DNA of 64,000 nucleotides. It comes from Rhodobacteraceae bacterium CCMM004. Its GTDB lineage: Bacteria > Pseudomonadota > Alphaproteobacteria > Rhodobacterales > Rhodobacteraceae. Under the pieces are notes generated by a model. That model made no database searches. It was given only the letters and a program-made list of their open reading frames with translations, and had not been told where the DNA came from. Shown one piece after another: positions 18,061 through 26,102 of this stretch. The stretch covers positions 496,001-560,000 of the forward strand of contig RZWH01000001.1 of the NCBI GenBank assembly GCA_004005435.1, read 5' to 3'. Both the position numbers and the translations under genes were made by a program. Every line of letters begins with the position of its first letter. The stretch's first letter is position 1.

Positions 18061-18328
18061 TGAGGTGCTCCCCGGAAATTGGACACTGACGGAAGCTACG
18101 ATCTGAGGTCATCCTGGTCTTCGAGAAGGAGACGGATGAGATGGCGAAGAGGAAGCGGCATGCGGCGGCGTTCAAGGCGAAGGTGGCGCTCGAAGCGCTG
18201 AAGGCCGAGCAGACGGTGGCCGGACGTGTTCTACCGCGCTAGCAAGACAATCATGCAACCCGACCAGGAGACCCGGAGAGTAGCTTAGAAACCGTCAGAT
18301 CCTGTCCAAAGATCGGGGAGCACCTCAG
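18061..18328 (+). mobile_element. internally deleted IS3-family element with intact ends
   Basis: The element is 268 bp. The left end (18061-18085) begins TGAGGTGCTCCCCG and ends TTGGACA; the right end (18304-18328) is its inverted copy, matching at 21 of 25 positions. GCA is present directly outside both ends (18058-18060 and 18329-18331), a 3-bp target duplication as IS3-family elements make. Inside, only the first codons of the orfA transposase gene remain, so most of the element has been lost. It cannot encode its own transposase but could be moved in trans by a related element. Confidence 0.85.
18141..18242 (+). pseudogene. truncated IS3-family transposase orfA
   Basis: ATG at 18141, 55 bases inside the left terminal repeat and preceded by a purine-rich ribosome site (GAAGGAGACGGATGAG). 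The encoded 'MAKRKRHAAAFKAKVALEAL' is the classic start of IS3-family OrfA (helix-turn-helix transposase N-terminus). The match ends after about 27 residues ('KAEQTVA') and a new sequence 'GRVLPR' leads to a TAG at 18240-18242, which marks the deletion junction. The remainder of orfA and all of orfB with its DDE residues are missing. Confidence 0.85.
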
Positions 18329-18684
18329 CAGGCCAGACCAAGGAGTATGCTTGGATCGCCTACAACACGGTTCTCAGGATCACAGATGAACTGGAGGAGT
18401 CCCGCGACACAGAGAACCGGAAGCACGGGCTTGCTGCGGCCGCCATGCTGGACTTCCTTTCAAGCGTCGAGAGTGCTGAGCGCACGGCGGGCGGGATATC
18501 CGAACATCGGCGCGCTATAGCGGCGGACCTTGTCAAATCGGCGCGGGACCGCACCGAAACCGAGGGCCAAAAGATCGTGGGTCATGGGCAAATCGCCCCA
18601 CGATATCCCGCCTACCCCCTTGATTTTCCGTCACGGAACTCCCCAAACGGCGCCACAAACCCCGAAACAACGCAAACCGCGTGA
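18329..18684 (+). pseudogene. unrecognised open frame truncated by the IS element
   Basis: From the right edge of the insertion element a frame stays open to TGA at 18684, reading GQTKEYAWIAYNTVLRITDE at its start and 'HGLAAAAMLDFLSSVESAER' further on. It has the amino-acid balance of a soluble helical protein and a lower third-position GC than the surrounding genes. It has no start of its own upstream of an internal ATG at 18445 and is not in frame with the MKALVAV fragment on the other side. I do not recognise the family. The last 35 or so residues look like read-through into non-coding sequence. The base composition suggests acquired DNA. Confidence 0.35.
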
Positions 18685-18714
18685 ACACCGTCCGCCGGGC
18701 AGGGTGGCGGTCCC

Positions 18715-18742
18715 GGGGGCGGGGGGCCGGTGCCCCGCCCCC
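18715..18742 (-). terminator. GC-rich terminator hairpin downstream of ppsA
   Basis: GGGGGCGGGG (18715-18724) and CCCCGCCCCC (18733-18742) form a perfect 10-bp stem with an 8-base loop, 11 bases beyond the ppsA stop on the minus strand. There is no T tract. Confidence 0.55.
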
Positions 18743-18753
18743 CGCCTGACCCC

Positions 18754-21144
18754 TCAGCCCTTTTCGGCCTCGGCCACATGCTGCTTCACCGCGAGGAAGC
18801 TGTCGGGCGTGACCGAGATCGTGTCGATGCCCGCCTCCACCAGATACTTGGCGAACTTGGGATCGTTCGACGGCGCCTGCCCGCAGAGGCCCACCTTGGC
18901 GCCGGCCTTGTGCGCCGCCTCGATCAGGTGGGTGATCATCCACAGGACCGCCGGGTCGTCCTCGCGGAACGACCCCGCCAGCGCTTCGCTGTCGCGGTCG
19001 ATACCCAGGGTCAGCTGGGTCAGGTCGTTGGACCCGATGGAGAAGCCGTCGAAGCGCTCGGCGAAGGCCTCGGCCTGGATCACGTTGGACGGGATCTCGC
19101 CCATGACGAAGACCTGGAGCCCGTTCTCGCCGCGGCGCAGCCCGTTCTCGGCCATCACCTCCAGCACGCCGTCCGCCTCAGCCACGGTGCGGCAGAACGG
19201 GATCATCATCACCACGTTGTCAAAGCCCATCTCGTTGCGCAGTTTGGCCATCGCCCGGCACTCCAGCGCAAAGCCCTCGCGGTAGAGCGGCGAGGCATAG
19301 CGCGAGGCGCCGCGGAACCCGATCATCGGGTTTTCTTCCTTGGGCTCGAAGTCGGTCCCGCCCAACAGCTCGGCATATTCGTTGGTCTTGAAGTCGCTCA
19401 TCCGCACGATGACCGGCTTGGGATAGGCCACCGCCGCGATCCGGCTGAGCCCCCGGGCCAGGGTGTCGACGAAATAGCTGGGCTTGTCGTCGTAGCCCCG
19501 CGTCATCTCGGCGATCTTCTCCTTGGCCTCCTGGTCGCGCAGGGTGTCGAAGTTGACCAGCGCCATGGGATGGATCTGGACCGCGTTGTTCACGACGAAC
19601 TCCATCCGCGCCAGGCCCACGCCTTCGGCCGGCAGACGCCACCAGCGGAACGCGGCCGAGGGGTTGGCGAGGTTCAGCATGATCTTGGTCTTGGTCTCTG
19701 GGACGTGGTCCAGATCCAGCTCTTCCTCGCTGACGTCGGCCAGGCCCTCGTGGACCGTGCCCTCCTCGCCCGCGGCGCAGTTCACCGTCACCTCCTGATG
19801 GTCGTGGAGCAGGTGGGTGGCGTCGCCGCAGCCGACGATGGCCGGCACGCCCAGCTCGCGGCTGACGATGGCGGCGTGGCTGGTCCGGCCGCCGTGGTCG
19901 GTGACGATGGCCGCGGCCCGCTTCATGATCGGCACCCAGTCGGGATCGGTGGTGCCGGTGACGAGGATCGCGCCGTCCTCGAAACGGTCGATGTCGGCCA
20001 CATGCTCGATCAGGCAGACGCGCCCCGCCACCGCGGCCGCCCCCACCGACAGGCCCGTGACCAGCACCTTGCCCGCGTTGGCCACGCTGTAGGACTTGAG
20101 CGCGCCGGTGTCGGCGCGGCTCTGCACCGTCTCGGGGCGGGCCTGCACGATGAACAGCTCCTGCGTGTCGCCGTCGCGCGCCCACTCCATGTCCATGGGC
20201 TGGCCGTAGTGGTCCTCGATGGTGGCGGCCATGCGCGCCAGTTCGACGATCTCGGGCTCGCTGAGGACGAACCCCGCACGCTCGGCCTTGGAGGTCGGCA
20301 CGTTCAGCGTCTGCTGCGATCCGCCACGGCCGTAGACCATCTTGATCTCCTTGGCGCCGCGGGTCTTCTGCACGATGGGGTCGATGCCGTCGCGGTCGAG
20401 GAAGGGCTTGTAGACCTGGTATTCGTCGGGATCGACGGCGCCCTGCACCACGTTTTCGCCCAGGCCCCAGGCGGCGTTGATCAGCACCACCTTGTCGAAC
20501 CCCGATTCGGTGTCGATGGAGAACATCACGCCGGACCCGCCGGTGTCGGCGCGGACCATCTGCTGCACCCCGATCGACAGGGCCACCTGGTTGTGGTCGA
20601 AGCCCTTGACGGTGCGATAGGTGATCGCCCGGTCGGTGAACAGCGAGGCATAGCACTTGCGGCAGGCGGCCATCAGTTCGGCCTCGCCCACGACGTTCAG
20701 ATAGGTTTCCTGCTGGCCGGCGAAGCTGGCGTCGGGCAGGTCCTCGGCCGTGGCGGACGAGCGCACGGCGACGGACACGTTGTCCTTGCCCGCCCGGCGC
20801 GACAACTCGGCATAGGAGGCCGCGATCTCTTCCCGGATCGCCTGGGGAAAGTCGCCCTGGGCGATGGCGGTGCGGATCGCCCGGCCCGCCTCGGCCAGCG
20901 TGACCTTGTGCGCCGCCAGCCGCTCCATCGTCTCGGCGATGAACTCGTTGAGGTCGTTGGCGCGGATATAGGCGCGGAACGCCTCGGCCGTGGTGGCAAA
21001 GCCGGGGGGCACGCGGATGCCGCGCGCGCCCAACTCCTGAACCATCTCGCCGAGGCTGGAGTTCTTGCCGCCGACGAGCGCGACGTCGCCCCGTTTCAGG
21101 GTCTCGAACCAAAGGACGGAGGGCACGGTCGCGGTGTCGGGCAT
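18754..21144 (-). CDS. ppsA: phosphoenolpyruvate synthase
   Basis: A 796-residue enzyme that makes PEP, AMP and phosphate from pyruvate and ATP, a gluconeogenic step. Three domains are visible: an N-terminal ATP-grasp region ('LVGGKNSSLGEM' at residue 23, 'AVRSSATAEDLPDASFAGQQ' at 126), the swivelling phosphohistidine domain ('DHGGRTSHAAIVSRELGVPA', catalytic His423), and a C-terminal PEP/pyruvate TIM barrel ('FSIGSNDLTQLTLGIDRD', 'GLCGQAPSNDP' with the catalytic Cys). Length is normal (about 790). The ATG at 21144 begins the recognisable family N-terminus. An FNR-type box lies 55-68 bases upstream of the start, so oxygen- or redox-linked control is likely. Confidence 0.95.
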   Translation of the reverse strand: MPDTATVPSVLWFETLKRGDVALVGGKNSSLGEMVQELGARGIRVPPGFATTAEAFRAYIRANDLNEFIAETMERLAAHKVTLAEAGRAIRTAIAQGDFPQAIREEIAASYAELSRRAGKDNVSVAVRSSATAEDLPDASFAGQQETYLNVVGEAELMAACRKCYASLFTDRAITYRTVKGFDHNQVALSIGVQQMVRADTGGSGVMFSIDTESGFDKVVLINAAWGLGENVVQGAVDPDEYQVYKPFLDRDGIDPIVQKTRGAKEIKMVYGRGGSQQTLNVPTSKAERAGFVLSEPEIVELARMAATIEDHYGQPMDMEWARDGDTQELFIVQARPETVQSRADTGALKSYSVANAGKVLVTGLSVGAAAVAGRVCLIEHVADIDRFEDGAILVTGTTDPDWVPIMKRAAAIVTDHGGRTSHAAIVSRELGVPAIVGCGDATHLLHDHQEVTVNCAAGEEGTVHEGLADVSEEELDLDHVPETKTKIMLNLANPSAAFRWWRLPAEGVGLARMEFVVNNAVQIHPMALVNFDTLRDQEAKEKIAEMTRGYDDKPSYFVDTLARGLSRIAAVAYPKPVIVRMSDFKTNEYAELLGGTDFEPKEENPMIGFRGASRYASPLYREGFALECRAMAKLRNEMGFDNVVMMIPFCRTVAEADGVLEVMAENGLRRGENGLQVFVMGEIPSNVIQAEAFAERFDGFSIGSNDLTQLTLGIDRDSEALAGSFREDDPAVLWMITHLIEAAHKAGAKVGLCGQAPSNDPKFAKYLVEAGIDTISVTPDSFLAVKQHVAEAEKG

Positions 21145-21198
21145 GGGGGGCTCCTTGAATAGGGTCAGCCCGTTATCGCCGCCCGTCCGGGCCGCCAA

Positions 21199-21212
21199 TT
21201 GATTTCCGTCAA
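21199..21212. promoter_or_regulatory. FNR/FixK-type box, copy 1
   Basis: TTGATTTCCGTCAA fits the FNR-family consensus TTGAT-N4-ATCAA at 9 of 10 positions. It lies in the divergent region between ppsA (start 21144) and the small gene at 21296, so it could act on either. An identical 14-mer occurs at 21655-21668. Confidence 0.75.
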
Positions 21213-21295
21213 GGCACGCCCCGGACGCAAACGGCACCAAGGTGGCGGCTGCGGTCTGGGCACCGCGCCAGCGAGGCATAACGGAGGGCGGCGCC

Positions 21296-21658
21296 ATGAG
21301 CATCGAAACGCTGAAACCCCTGTCCAAGGAGATCGAGGCGGCGCCGCGGCTGGAGCGCTCGATGTTGGAGACGGTGGCGAGCTGCATCGCGCCGGTGTTC
21401 CCCCGCGCCGATCTCAGCCACGTGCCCGAGGGCGACCTGACCGACGCCGCACTGCACCTGATCGATGTCTGCCTGCCGGGCTGGACCATCGCGCTGAGGG
21501 GCAAGGCGCACGAGCCGGACGGTCACTGGCGCTGTTCGCTGCGCGAGGGGTCGAGCCGCGACAACGACATGCTGATCGGTCACGGCAAGGGGCCGACGGT
21601 CGGCCTGGCGCTGGCCGATGCGCTGGTCAACACCGCACTGCAACGCGGGCGCGGTTGA
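21296..21658 (+). CDS. conserved hypothetical protein, 120 residues
   Basis: A 120-residue soluble protein without signal peptide or membrane segments. The ATG at 21296 has a ribosome site (GGAGGG) and excludes an 18-residue extension lacking support. The C-terminal half, 'HLIDVCLPGWTIALRGKAHE', then a Trp-Arg beta strand and 'GKGPTVGLALADALVNTALQ', recalls the phage ABA-sandwich fold found in small phage-derived proteins, where a beta hairpin is followed by a helix rich in Ala and Leu. That resemblance is by eye only. The gene lies between two identical FNR-type boxes and ahead of the five-heme cytochrome, so it may be part of an oxygen-controlled response. The function is unknown. Confidence 0.65.
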   Translation: MSIETLKPLSKEIEAAPRLERSMLETVASCIAPVFPRADLSHVPEGDLTDAALHLIDVCLPGWTIALRGKAHEPDGHWRCSLREGSSRDNDMLIGHGKGPTVGLALADALVNTALQRGRG

Positions 21659-21668
21659 TTTCCGTCAA
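21655..21668. promoter_or_regulatory. FNR/FixK-type box, copy 2
   Basis: A second TTGATTTCCGTCAA, identical to copy 1 over all 14 bases. It overlaps the stop codon of the 120-residue gene and lies 62-75 bases upstream of the five-heme cytochrome start (21730), a usual distance for an activating FNR-type site. Confidence 0.75.
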
Positions 21669-21729
21669 AACCCCGCCCCCCGAAATGTGGCGGTCTGGAC
21701 CGAACGCCGTTCAGTCCCGGGAGCCCGCC

Positions 21730-22833
21730 ATGCCGATCCGATCGTTTCTTCTGACCCTCGCCCTCGGGGCCGCCGCGGCCTTGGCCGCTCCGGCGGTCGC
21801 GCAGCAGGCGGGGGGCCCCAGCCTCGCGGAGATCACCGAGGCGTGGCTGGCCTCGCCCCACGCCGACCGCACCGCCGATGCCTTCACCCACTGGAACGAC
21901 GAAGAGGACGGGATGGTGCCCGGGCGCTGCGCCGTCTGCCACACCACCCAGGGCGCGGTGGACTACATGGCCGGGCCGATGAGCACGCCCGGCGCCATCG
22001 ACCACCCGGTGCCCATCGGCCAGAACGTGTCGTGCGCGGCCTGCCACGCCAAAGGCGCGGCCGAGCTGACCGCGGTGCTGTTCCCCTCCGGCGTTCTGGT
22101 CGACGCCCTCGGCACCGGGTCCGAGGCGACCTGCGCGGTCTGCCACCAGGGCCGCGCCTGGGGCGGCACCGTCGATGCCGCCGCCGAGGGGATGGAGGCC
22201 GACACGGTGACGGCGGATCTGTCCTTCATCAACGTGCACTACACCCCGGCCGCCGCGACGATCATGGGCGGCACCGCCAAGGGCGGCTACGAGTATGAGG
22301 GCCGCGACTACAAGGGCACGTTCACCCATGTGAAGGACCTGGCCACCTGCACCGACTGCCACAGCCCCCACACGCTGAAGCCCGTGCCGGTCGCAGCCTG
22401 CGCGAGCTGCCACAAGGAGGCCGAGGAGTATACCGACATCCGCACCTCCAAGGTGGACTTCGACGGCGACGGCGACGTGACCGAGGGGATCGCCGATCCC
22501 ATCGCCACCCTGCACGGCCGCCTGTCGGACGCCATCGCGGCCTACGCGACCGAAGTGGCGGGCACGGCCATCGTCTATGGCAACGCCTATCCCTACTTCT
22601 TCATCGACACCGACGCGGACGGTGCCGCCGGCGAGGGCGAGGCGATCTATCCCAACCGCTACCAGACCTGGACGCCGCGCCTGCTCAAGGCCGCCTACAA
22701 CTACCAGTTCGTCAAGAAGGACACCGGCGCCCACGCCCACAACCCGCACTACGCGCTGCAATTGCTGCACGACAGTCTGGCCGACCTGGGCGAGGCGGTC
22801 GACGTGGACATGGCCGGCCTGACGCGCCCCTGA
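21730..22833 (+). CDS. periplasmic five-heme cytochrome c with EF-hand-like loops
   Basis: A 367-residue exported protein: Sec signal (residues 1-25, ending 'AVAQQ') and five CxxCH heme-attachment motifs at residues 67, 102, 135, 207 and 224. Extra His residues ('DHPVP', 'HSPHTLK', 'HAHNPHYALQLLHD' at 335-348) could be distal heme ligands; the last resembles C-terminal segments of NrfA/octaheme-type cytochromes. Two Asp-rich loops, 'DFDGDGDVTEG' (243-253) and 'DTDADGAAGEGE' (293-304), look like calcium-binding EF-hand loops. It is probably an electron carrier or reductase subunit, but no dedicated catalytic heme motif such as CxxCK is present. A perfect FNR-type box upstream suggests low-oxygen expression. 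The redox partner is unknown. Confidence 0.85.
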   Translation: MPIRSFLLTLALGAAAALAAPAVAQQAGGPSLAEITEAWLASPHADRTADAFTHWNDEEDGMVPGRCAVCHTTQGAVDYMAGPMSTPGAIDHPVPIGQNVSCAACHAKGAAELTAVLFPSGVLVDALGTGSEATCAVCHQGRAWGGTVDAAAEGMEADTVTADLSFINVHYTPAAATIMGGTAKGGYEYEGRDYKGTFTHVKDLATCTDCHSPHTLKPVPVAACASCHKEAEEYTDIRTSKVDFDGDGDVTEGIADPIATLHGRLSDAIAAYATEVAGTAIVYGNAYPYFFIDTDADGAAGEGEAIYPNRYQTWTPRLLKAAYNYQFVKKDTGAHAHNPHYALQLLHDSLADLGEAVDVDMAGLTRP

Positions 22834-22834
22834 C

Positions 22835-24064
22835 GTGGAGGGCGCCACCGTCCTGATCGCGCTGGGCCTGCTGTTCCTCGGCGGCCTGGCGCTCGACAAG
22901 ATCGGGCGCATCGTCCACGTGCCGCGGGTCACGCTGCTGATCCTGTTGGGGGCGGTCCTCGGGCCGCCCCTTCTCGACGTCCTGCCCGACGCGATCTTCG
23001 CCTCGGGCGACCTCTATGCCTCGGCCGCGCTGACCATGGTGGCGTTCCTGCTGGGCGGGTCGCTGAAGCTCGACACGCTCAAAACCCACGGCCGCGCGAT
23101 CCTGTCGATCTCCATCGTGGTCGTCCTGGTGTCCGTGGCGCTGGTCGCAGGCGGCCTGATCCTGATCGGCGCCCCGGTCGAGCTGGCGCTGATCCTCGGC
23201 GCGATTTCGGCCGCGACGGCCCCGGCGGCCACCCGCGACGTGGTGCGGCAATCGGGGGCCAAGGGGCCGTTCGCCGAGAACCTCCTCGGGATCGTCGCCA
23301 TCGACGACGCTTGGGGGCTGCTGGCGTTTTCGGTGATGCTGACCGCCGCAGGCGCGGTGGCGGGCACCCACGACGCCGCGGCGATGCTGCACGGGCTGTG
23401 GGAGGTGGGCGGCGCGCTCCTCCTCGGGGCGGCCATCGGCCTGCCCGGCGCCTACCTGACCGGACGGCTCAAGCCCGGCGAGCCGACGCTGCTGGAGGCG
23501 GTGGGCGTCGTCCTTCTTTGTGCCGGGCTGGCGCTGTGGCTGGAGGTGTCGTTCCTTCTGGCGGGCATGACCGCGGGGGCGGTGGTGGTCAACGTCGCCC
23601 GCCACCACGAACGGCCCTTCCACGCGCTGGAGGGGATCGAATGGCCCTTCGTCCTGCTGTTCTTCGTCATGGCCGGCGCATCGCTGGAGATGGAGTATCT
23701 GGGCGAGATCGGCCTGATCGGCGCGGCCTATGTCGTCCTGCGCTTCGTCGCGCGGCCCGTGGGCGGGGCACTGGGCGGGCGGCTGGGGCGGCTGGCTCCG
23801 CCAGAGGGGATGCTGACCGGCGTGGCGCTGATGCCGCAGGCCGGGGTGGCCATCGGCATGGCGCTGGTGGCGCAGGACCGGGTGCCGGACCTTGCGGGCC
23901 AGATCATGGCCATCACCATCGCGTCGACCATCGTGTTCGAGATCGTGGGCCCGGTCTGCACCCAGTGGGCGCTGGCGCGGTCCGAACGGCTCACGCCGCC
24001 CGAGGCGGTGCCCCGCGCAGCGCCTCGAACGCCTGATGCTGCGACAGGAACACCTCGCCCGTAA
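22835..24064 (+). CDS. cation:proton antiporter (CPA family)
   Basis: A 409-residue inner-membrane protein with about 12 hydrophobic segments, matching the Na+/H+ exchanger domain of the CPA1/CPA2 families. Landmarks are 'ILGAISAATAPAATRDVV' (discontinuous-helix region) and 'IVAIDDAWGLLAFSVML', whose acidic pair corresponds to the transport Asp residues. There is no RCK/TrkA-N domain, so it is the short NhaP-like or KefB-core type. Translation starts at GTG (22835), one base after the cytochrome stop, so the two genes are probably co-transcribed. Its last 74 bases overlap the convergent SulP gene. The exported cation is not determined. Confidence 0.85.
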   Translation: MEGATVLIALGLLFLGGLALDKIGRIVHVPRVTLLILLGAVLGPPLLDVLPDAIFASGDLYASAALTMVAFLLGGSLKLDTLKTHGRAILSISIVVVLVSVALVAGGLILIGAPVELALILGAISAATAPAATRDVVRQSGAKGPFAENLLGIVAIDDAWGLLAFSVMLTAAGAVAGTHDAAAMLHGLWEVGGALLLGAAIGLPGAYLTGRLKPGEPTLLEAVGVVLLCAGLALWLEVSFLLAGMTAGAVVVNVARHHERPFHALEGIEWPFVLLFFVMAGASLEMEYLGEIGLIGAAYVVLRFVARPVGGALGGRLGRLAPPEGMLTGVALMPQAGVAIGMALVAQDRVPDLAGQIMAITIASTIVFEIVGPVCTQWALARSERLTPPEAVPRAAPRTPDAATGTPRP

Positions 24065-25739
24065 GCTGGTCGAGGAAGTGCGACCGTTGCAGCCGGTCCA
24101 TCACCGGCCCCTTTACCTCGCTGAGGTGCAGCGTCAGGCCCAGGTCGGTAAGGCGCGCGTTGATCGCCTCCAGCGATTCGAGCGCCGACAGGTCGATCTC
24201 GTTCACCGCCGTGCACATCAGAACGACGTGGCGCAGGCCCGCGTCGCCCGTCACCCGCGCCTGGATCAGGTCCTCCAGACGGCGGGCATTGGCGAAGGTC
24301 AGGCTTTCGTCCACCCGGAGGGTCAGCACCCCCGGATCGGTCTCGACCGCGTGGCGCAGGATGTTGCGGAAATGCTCGCCTCCCGGCACGCGCCCGACCT
24401 CGGCCACGTGGGGATGCGCCGTCTTCCACAGAATCAGCGCCAGCGAGACCGCCACCCCCGCGCCCACGCCGATCTCGACCCCCAAGGTCAGGGTCAGCGC
24501 GATGGTCACGGCGACGGCGGCAAAGTCGGCGCGGGAATAGGCCCAGGCCCGGCGCAGGATCGACAGATCCACGAGGCTCAGGACCGCGGCGATGATCGTC
24601 GCCGCCAGCGTCGCCGTCGGCAAGTGGTAAAGGAGCGGCGTCAGGAACAGCGCCGCGAAGGTCAGGCCCACCGCCGTCATCGCCCCGGCCGCGGGCGTCC
24701 GTGCGCCTGCATCGAAGTTCACCACCGACCGGGCGAACCCGCCCGTCACCGGATAGCCGCCGGAGACACCCGCCGCCACGTTGGCCGCGCCGAGCCCCAG
24801 AAGCTCCTGGTTCGGGTCGATGCGCTGGCGCCGCTTGGCCGCCAGCGTCTGCGCCACTGACACGCTCTCGACAAACCCGATGATCGAAATCAGGAGCGCG
24901 GGCAGCGCCAACGCCTGCACCAGCCCCAGGTCGAGCACAGGCAGGCCCAGGGGAGGCAGTCCGCCGGGCACCGCGCCCACCGTGGCCACGCCCGCCGCGC
25001 CCAGATCCAGCGCCCAGACCGCCACGGTCGTCGCCGCCACCGCCAGCACCGGGCCCGTGCGCGCCAGCGCCGTGGCCGTGGCCGGTCCGATCCCGGTCCT
25101 CAGGAGCGCCGGGGCCAGCCCCCGCCGCGCCCAGAGCAGGAACGCCAGCGTCGGCAGGCCAAGCGCCAGCGTCGGCAGGTTGACCGCCCCCCGCCCCTCC
25201 CACAGGGCGTGCAGGATCTCGGGCAGCGTATGGCCCCCGCCCAACACGCCGATGAGGTGCCGCGCCTGGCTGGCCGCGATCAGGATGCCGCTCGCCGTGA
25301 TGAACCCCGCGATCACCGGGTGGCTGAGGAAATCCGCCACCCAGCCCATGCGCAGCACGCCCATGGCCAGCAGCATCCCCCCCGACATCAGCGCCATCAG
25401 ACCCGCCGCCGCCACCGCCTCGGCCACCGTGGTCAGGCCCAGCGGCGCCAGCGCCGAGGCGGTCATCAGCGACGCCACCGCCACCGGCCCCACCGCCAGC
25501 GTCCGGCTGGTGCCGAAGACGGCATAGGCCACCAAGGGCAGGATCGAGGCGTAGAGCCCCACCTCCGGCGGCAGCCCCGCGAGCAGCGCATAGGCCAGCG
25601 ACTGCGGGATCAGCATGATCGTCACGATCACCGCGGCCAGGCCGTCGCCGGCGAGGTCCGCGCGGGAATAGCGGCGGCCCCAGTCCAATACCGGCAGCGC
25701 CGCGCCGAGGCGCGCCGCCACCGACACTCTGTCGGTCAT
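23991..25739 (-). CDS. SulP-family anion transporter with STAS domain
   Basis: A 582-residue protein with 10-12 membrane segments (residues about 20-420; 'VTIMLIPQSLAYALLAGLPP' and 'GLYASILPLVAYAVFGTSR' are the family hallmark) and a cytoplasmic STAS domain at residues about 455-565 ('NEIDLSALESLEAINARL'). SulP proteins move sulfate, bicarbonate or other anions. It is the last gene of a sulfur-related operon, starting one base after the TIGR01244 gene, which favours sulfate or sulfite exchange as the role. Its 3' end overlaps the convergent antiporter gene. Confidence 0.9.
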   Translation of the reverse strand: MTDRVSVAARLGAALPVLDWGRRYSRADLAGDGLAAVIVTIMLIPQSLAYALLAGLPPEVGLYASILPLVAYAVFGTSRTLAVGPVAVASLMTASALAPLGLTTVAEAVAAAGLMALMSGGMLLAMGVLRMGWVADFLSHPVIAGFITASGILIAASQARHLIGVLGGGHTLPEILHALWEGRGAVNLPTLALGLPTLAFLLWARRGLAPALLRTGIGPATATALARTGPVLAVAATTVAVWALDLGAAGVATVGAVPGGLPPLGLPVLDLGLVQALALPALLISIIGFVESVSVAQTLAAKRRQRIDPNQELLGLGAANVAAGVSGGYPVTGGFARSVVNFDAGARTPAAGAMTAVGLTFAALFLTPLLYHLPTATLAATIIAAVLSLVDLSILRRAWAYSRADFAAVAVTIALTLTLGVEIGVGAGVAVSLALILWKTAHPHVAEVGRVPGGEHFRNILRHAVETDPGVLTLRVDESLTFANARRLEDLIQARVTGDAGLRHVVLMCTAVNEIDLSALESLEAINARLTDLGLTLHLSEVKGPVMDRLQRSHFLDQLTGEVFLSQHQAFEALRGAPPRAA

Positions 25740-25740
25740 G

Positions 25741-26082
25741 TCAGGTCTCCAGACGGTCCTTGACCGCGTGCCACAGCGCGGTGCTGCGCGCGCCAGAGCG
25801 GCAATAGGCCAGCACCGGCTTGGGCAGGTCGGGCCAGGCGTCGGCCAGGGCGTCGACGGTGTCCTCCGGCGGCGGCGCACCGGTGAAGGGCAGGCAGAGC
25901 GCGGTGAGCCGCGCCCCTTCGGCCGCCGCCGCGATCGCCGCGAACAACTCTTGCTCGGGCGCCTCGCCGTCGGGCCGGTTGCAGATCACCGTGCGGTAGC
26001 CCAGGGCGTGGATCACCGCCATGTCCTTGGCGGCGATCTGCCCCGCGACGCCGTAGTCGGGATCGAGTCGGGTAACCTCCAT
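25741..26082 (-). CDS. TIGR01244-family sulfurtransferase/phosphatase-like protein
   Basis: A 113-residue protein of the family annotated as TIGR01244 sulfur transferase (DUF442, beta-lactamase-hydrolase-like). It has a dual-specificity-phosphatase/rhodanese-like P-loop 'AYCRSGARSTALW' near residue 93, with the catalytic Cys and Arg, after an N-terminal 'QIAAKDMAVIHALGYRTVIC'. In many proteobacteria this domain is fused to, or encoded next to, an MBL-fold sulfur dioxygenase, as here (20 bases from the MBL stop). It may handle persulfide or thiosulfate products. The ATG at 26082 has a good ribosome site (GGAGGG); upstream in-frame Met codons fall inside the MBL gene. Confidence 0.82.
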   Translation of the reverse strand: MEVTRLDPDYGVAGQIAAKDMAVIHALGYRTVICNRPDGEAPEQELFAAIAAAAEGARLTALCLPFTGAPPPEDTVDALADAWPDLPKPVLAYCRSGARSTALWHAVKDRLET

Positions 26083-26102
26083 ACCGGTCCCTCCTTTGGG
26101 GG

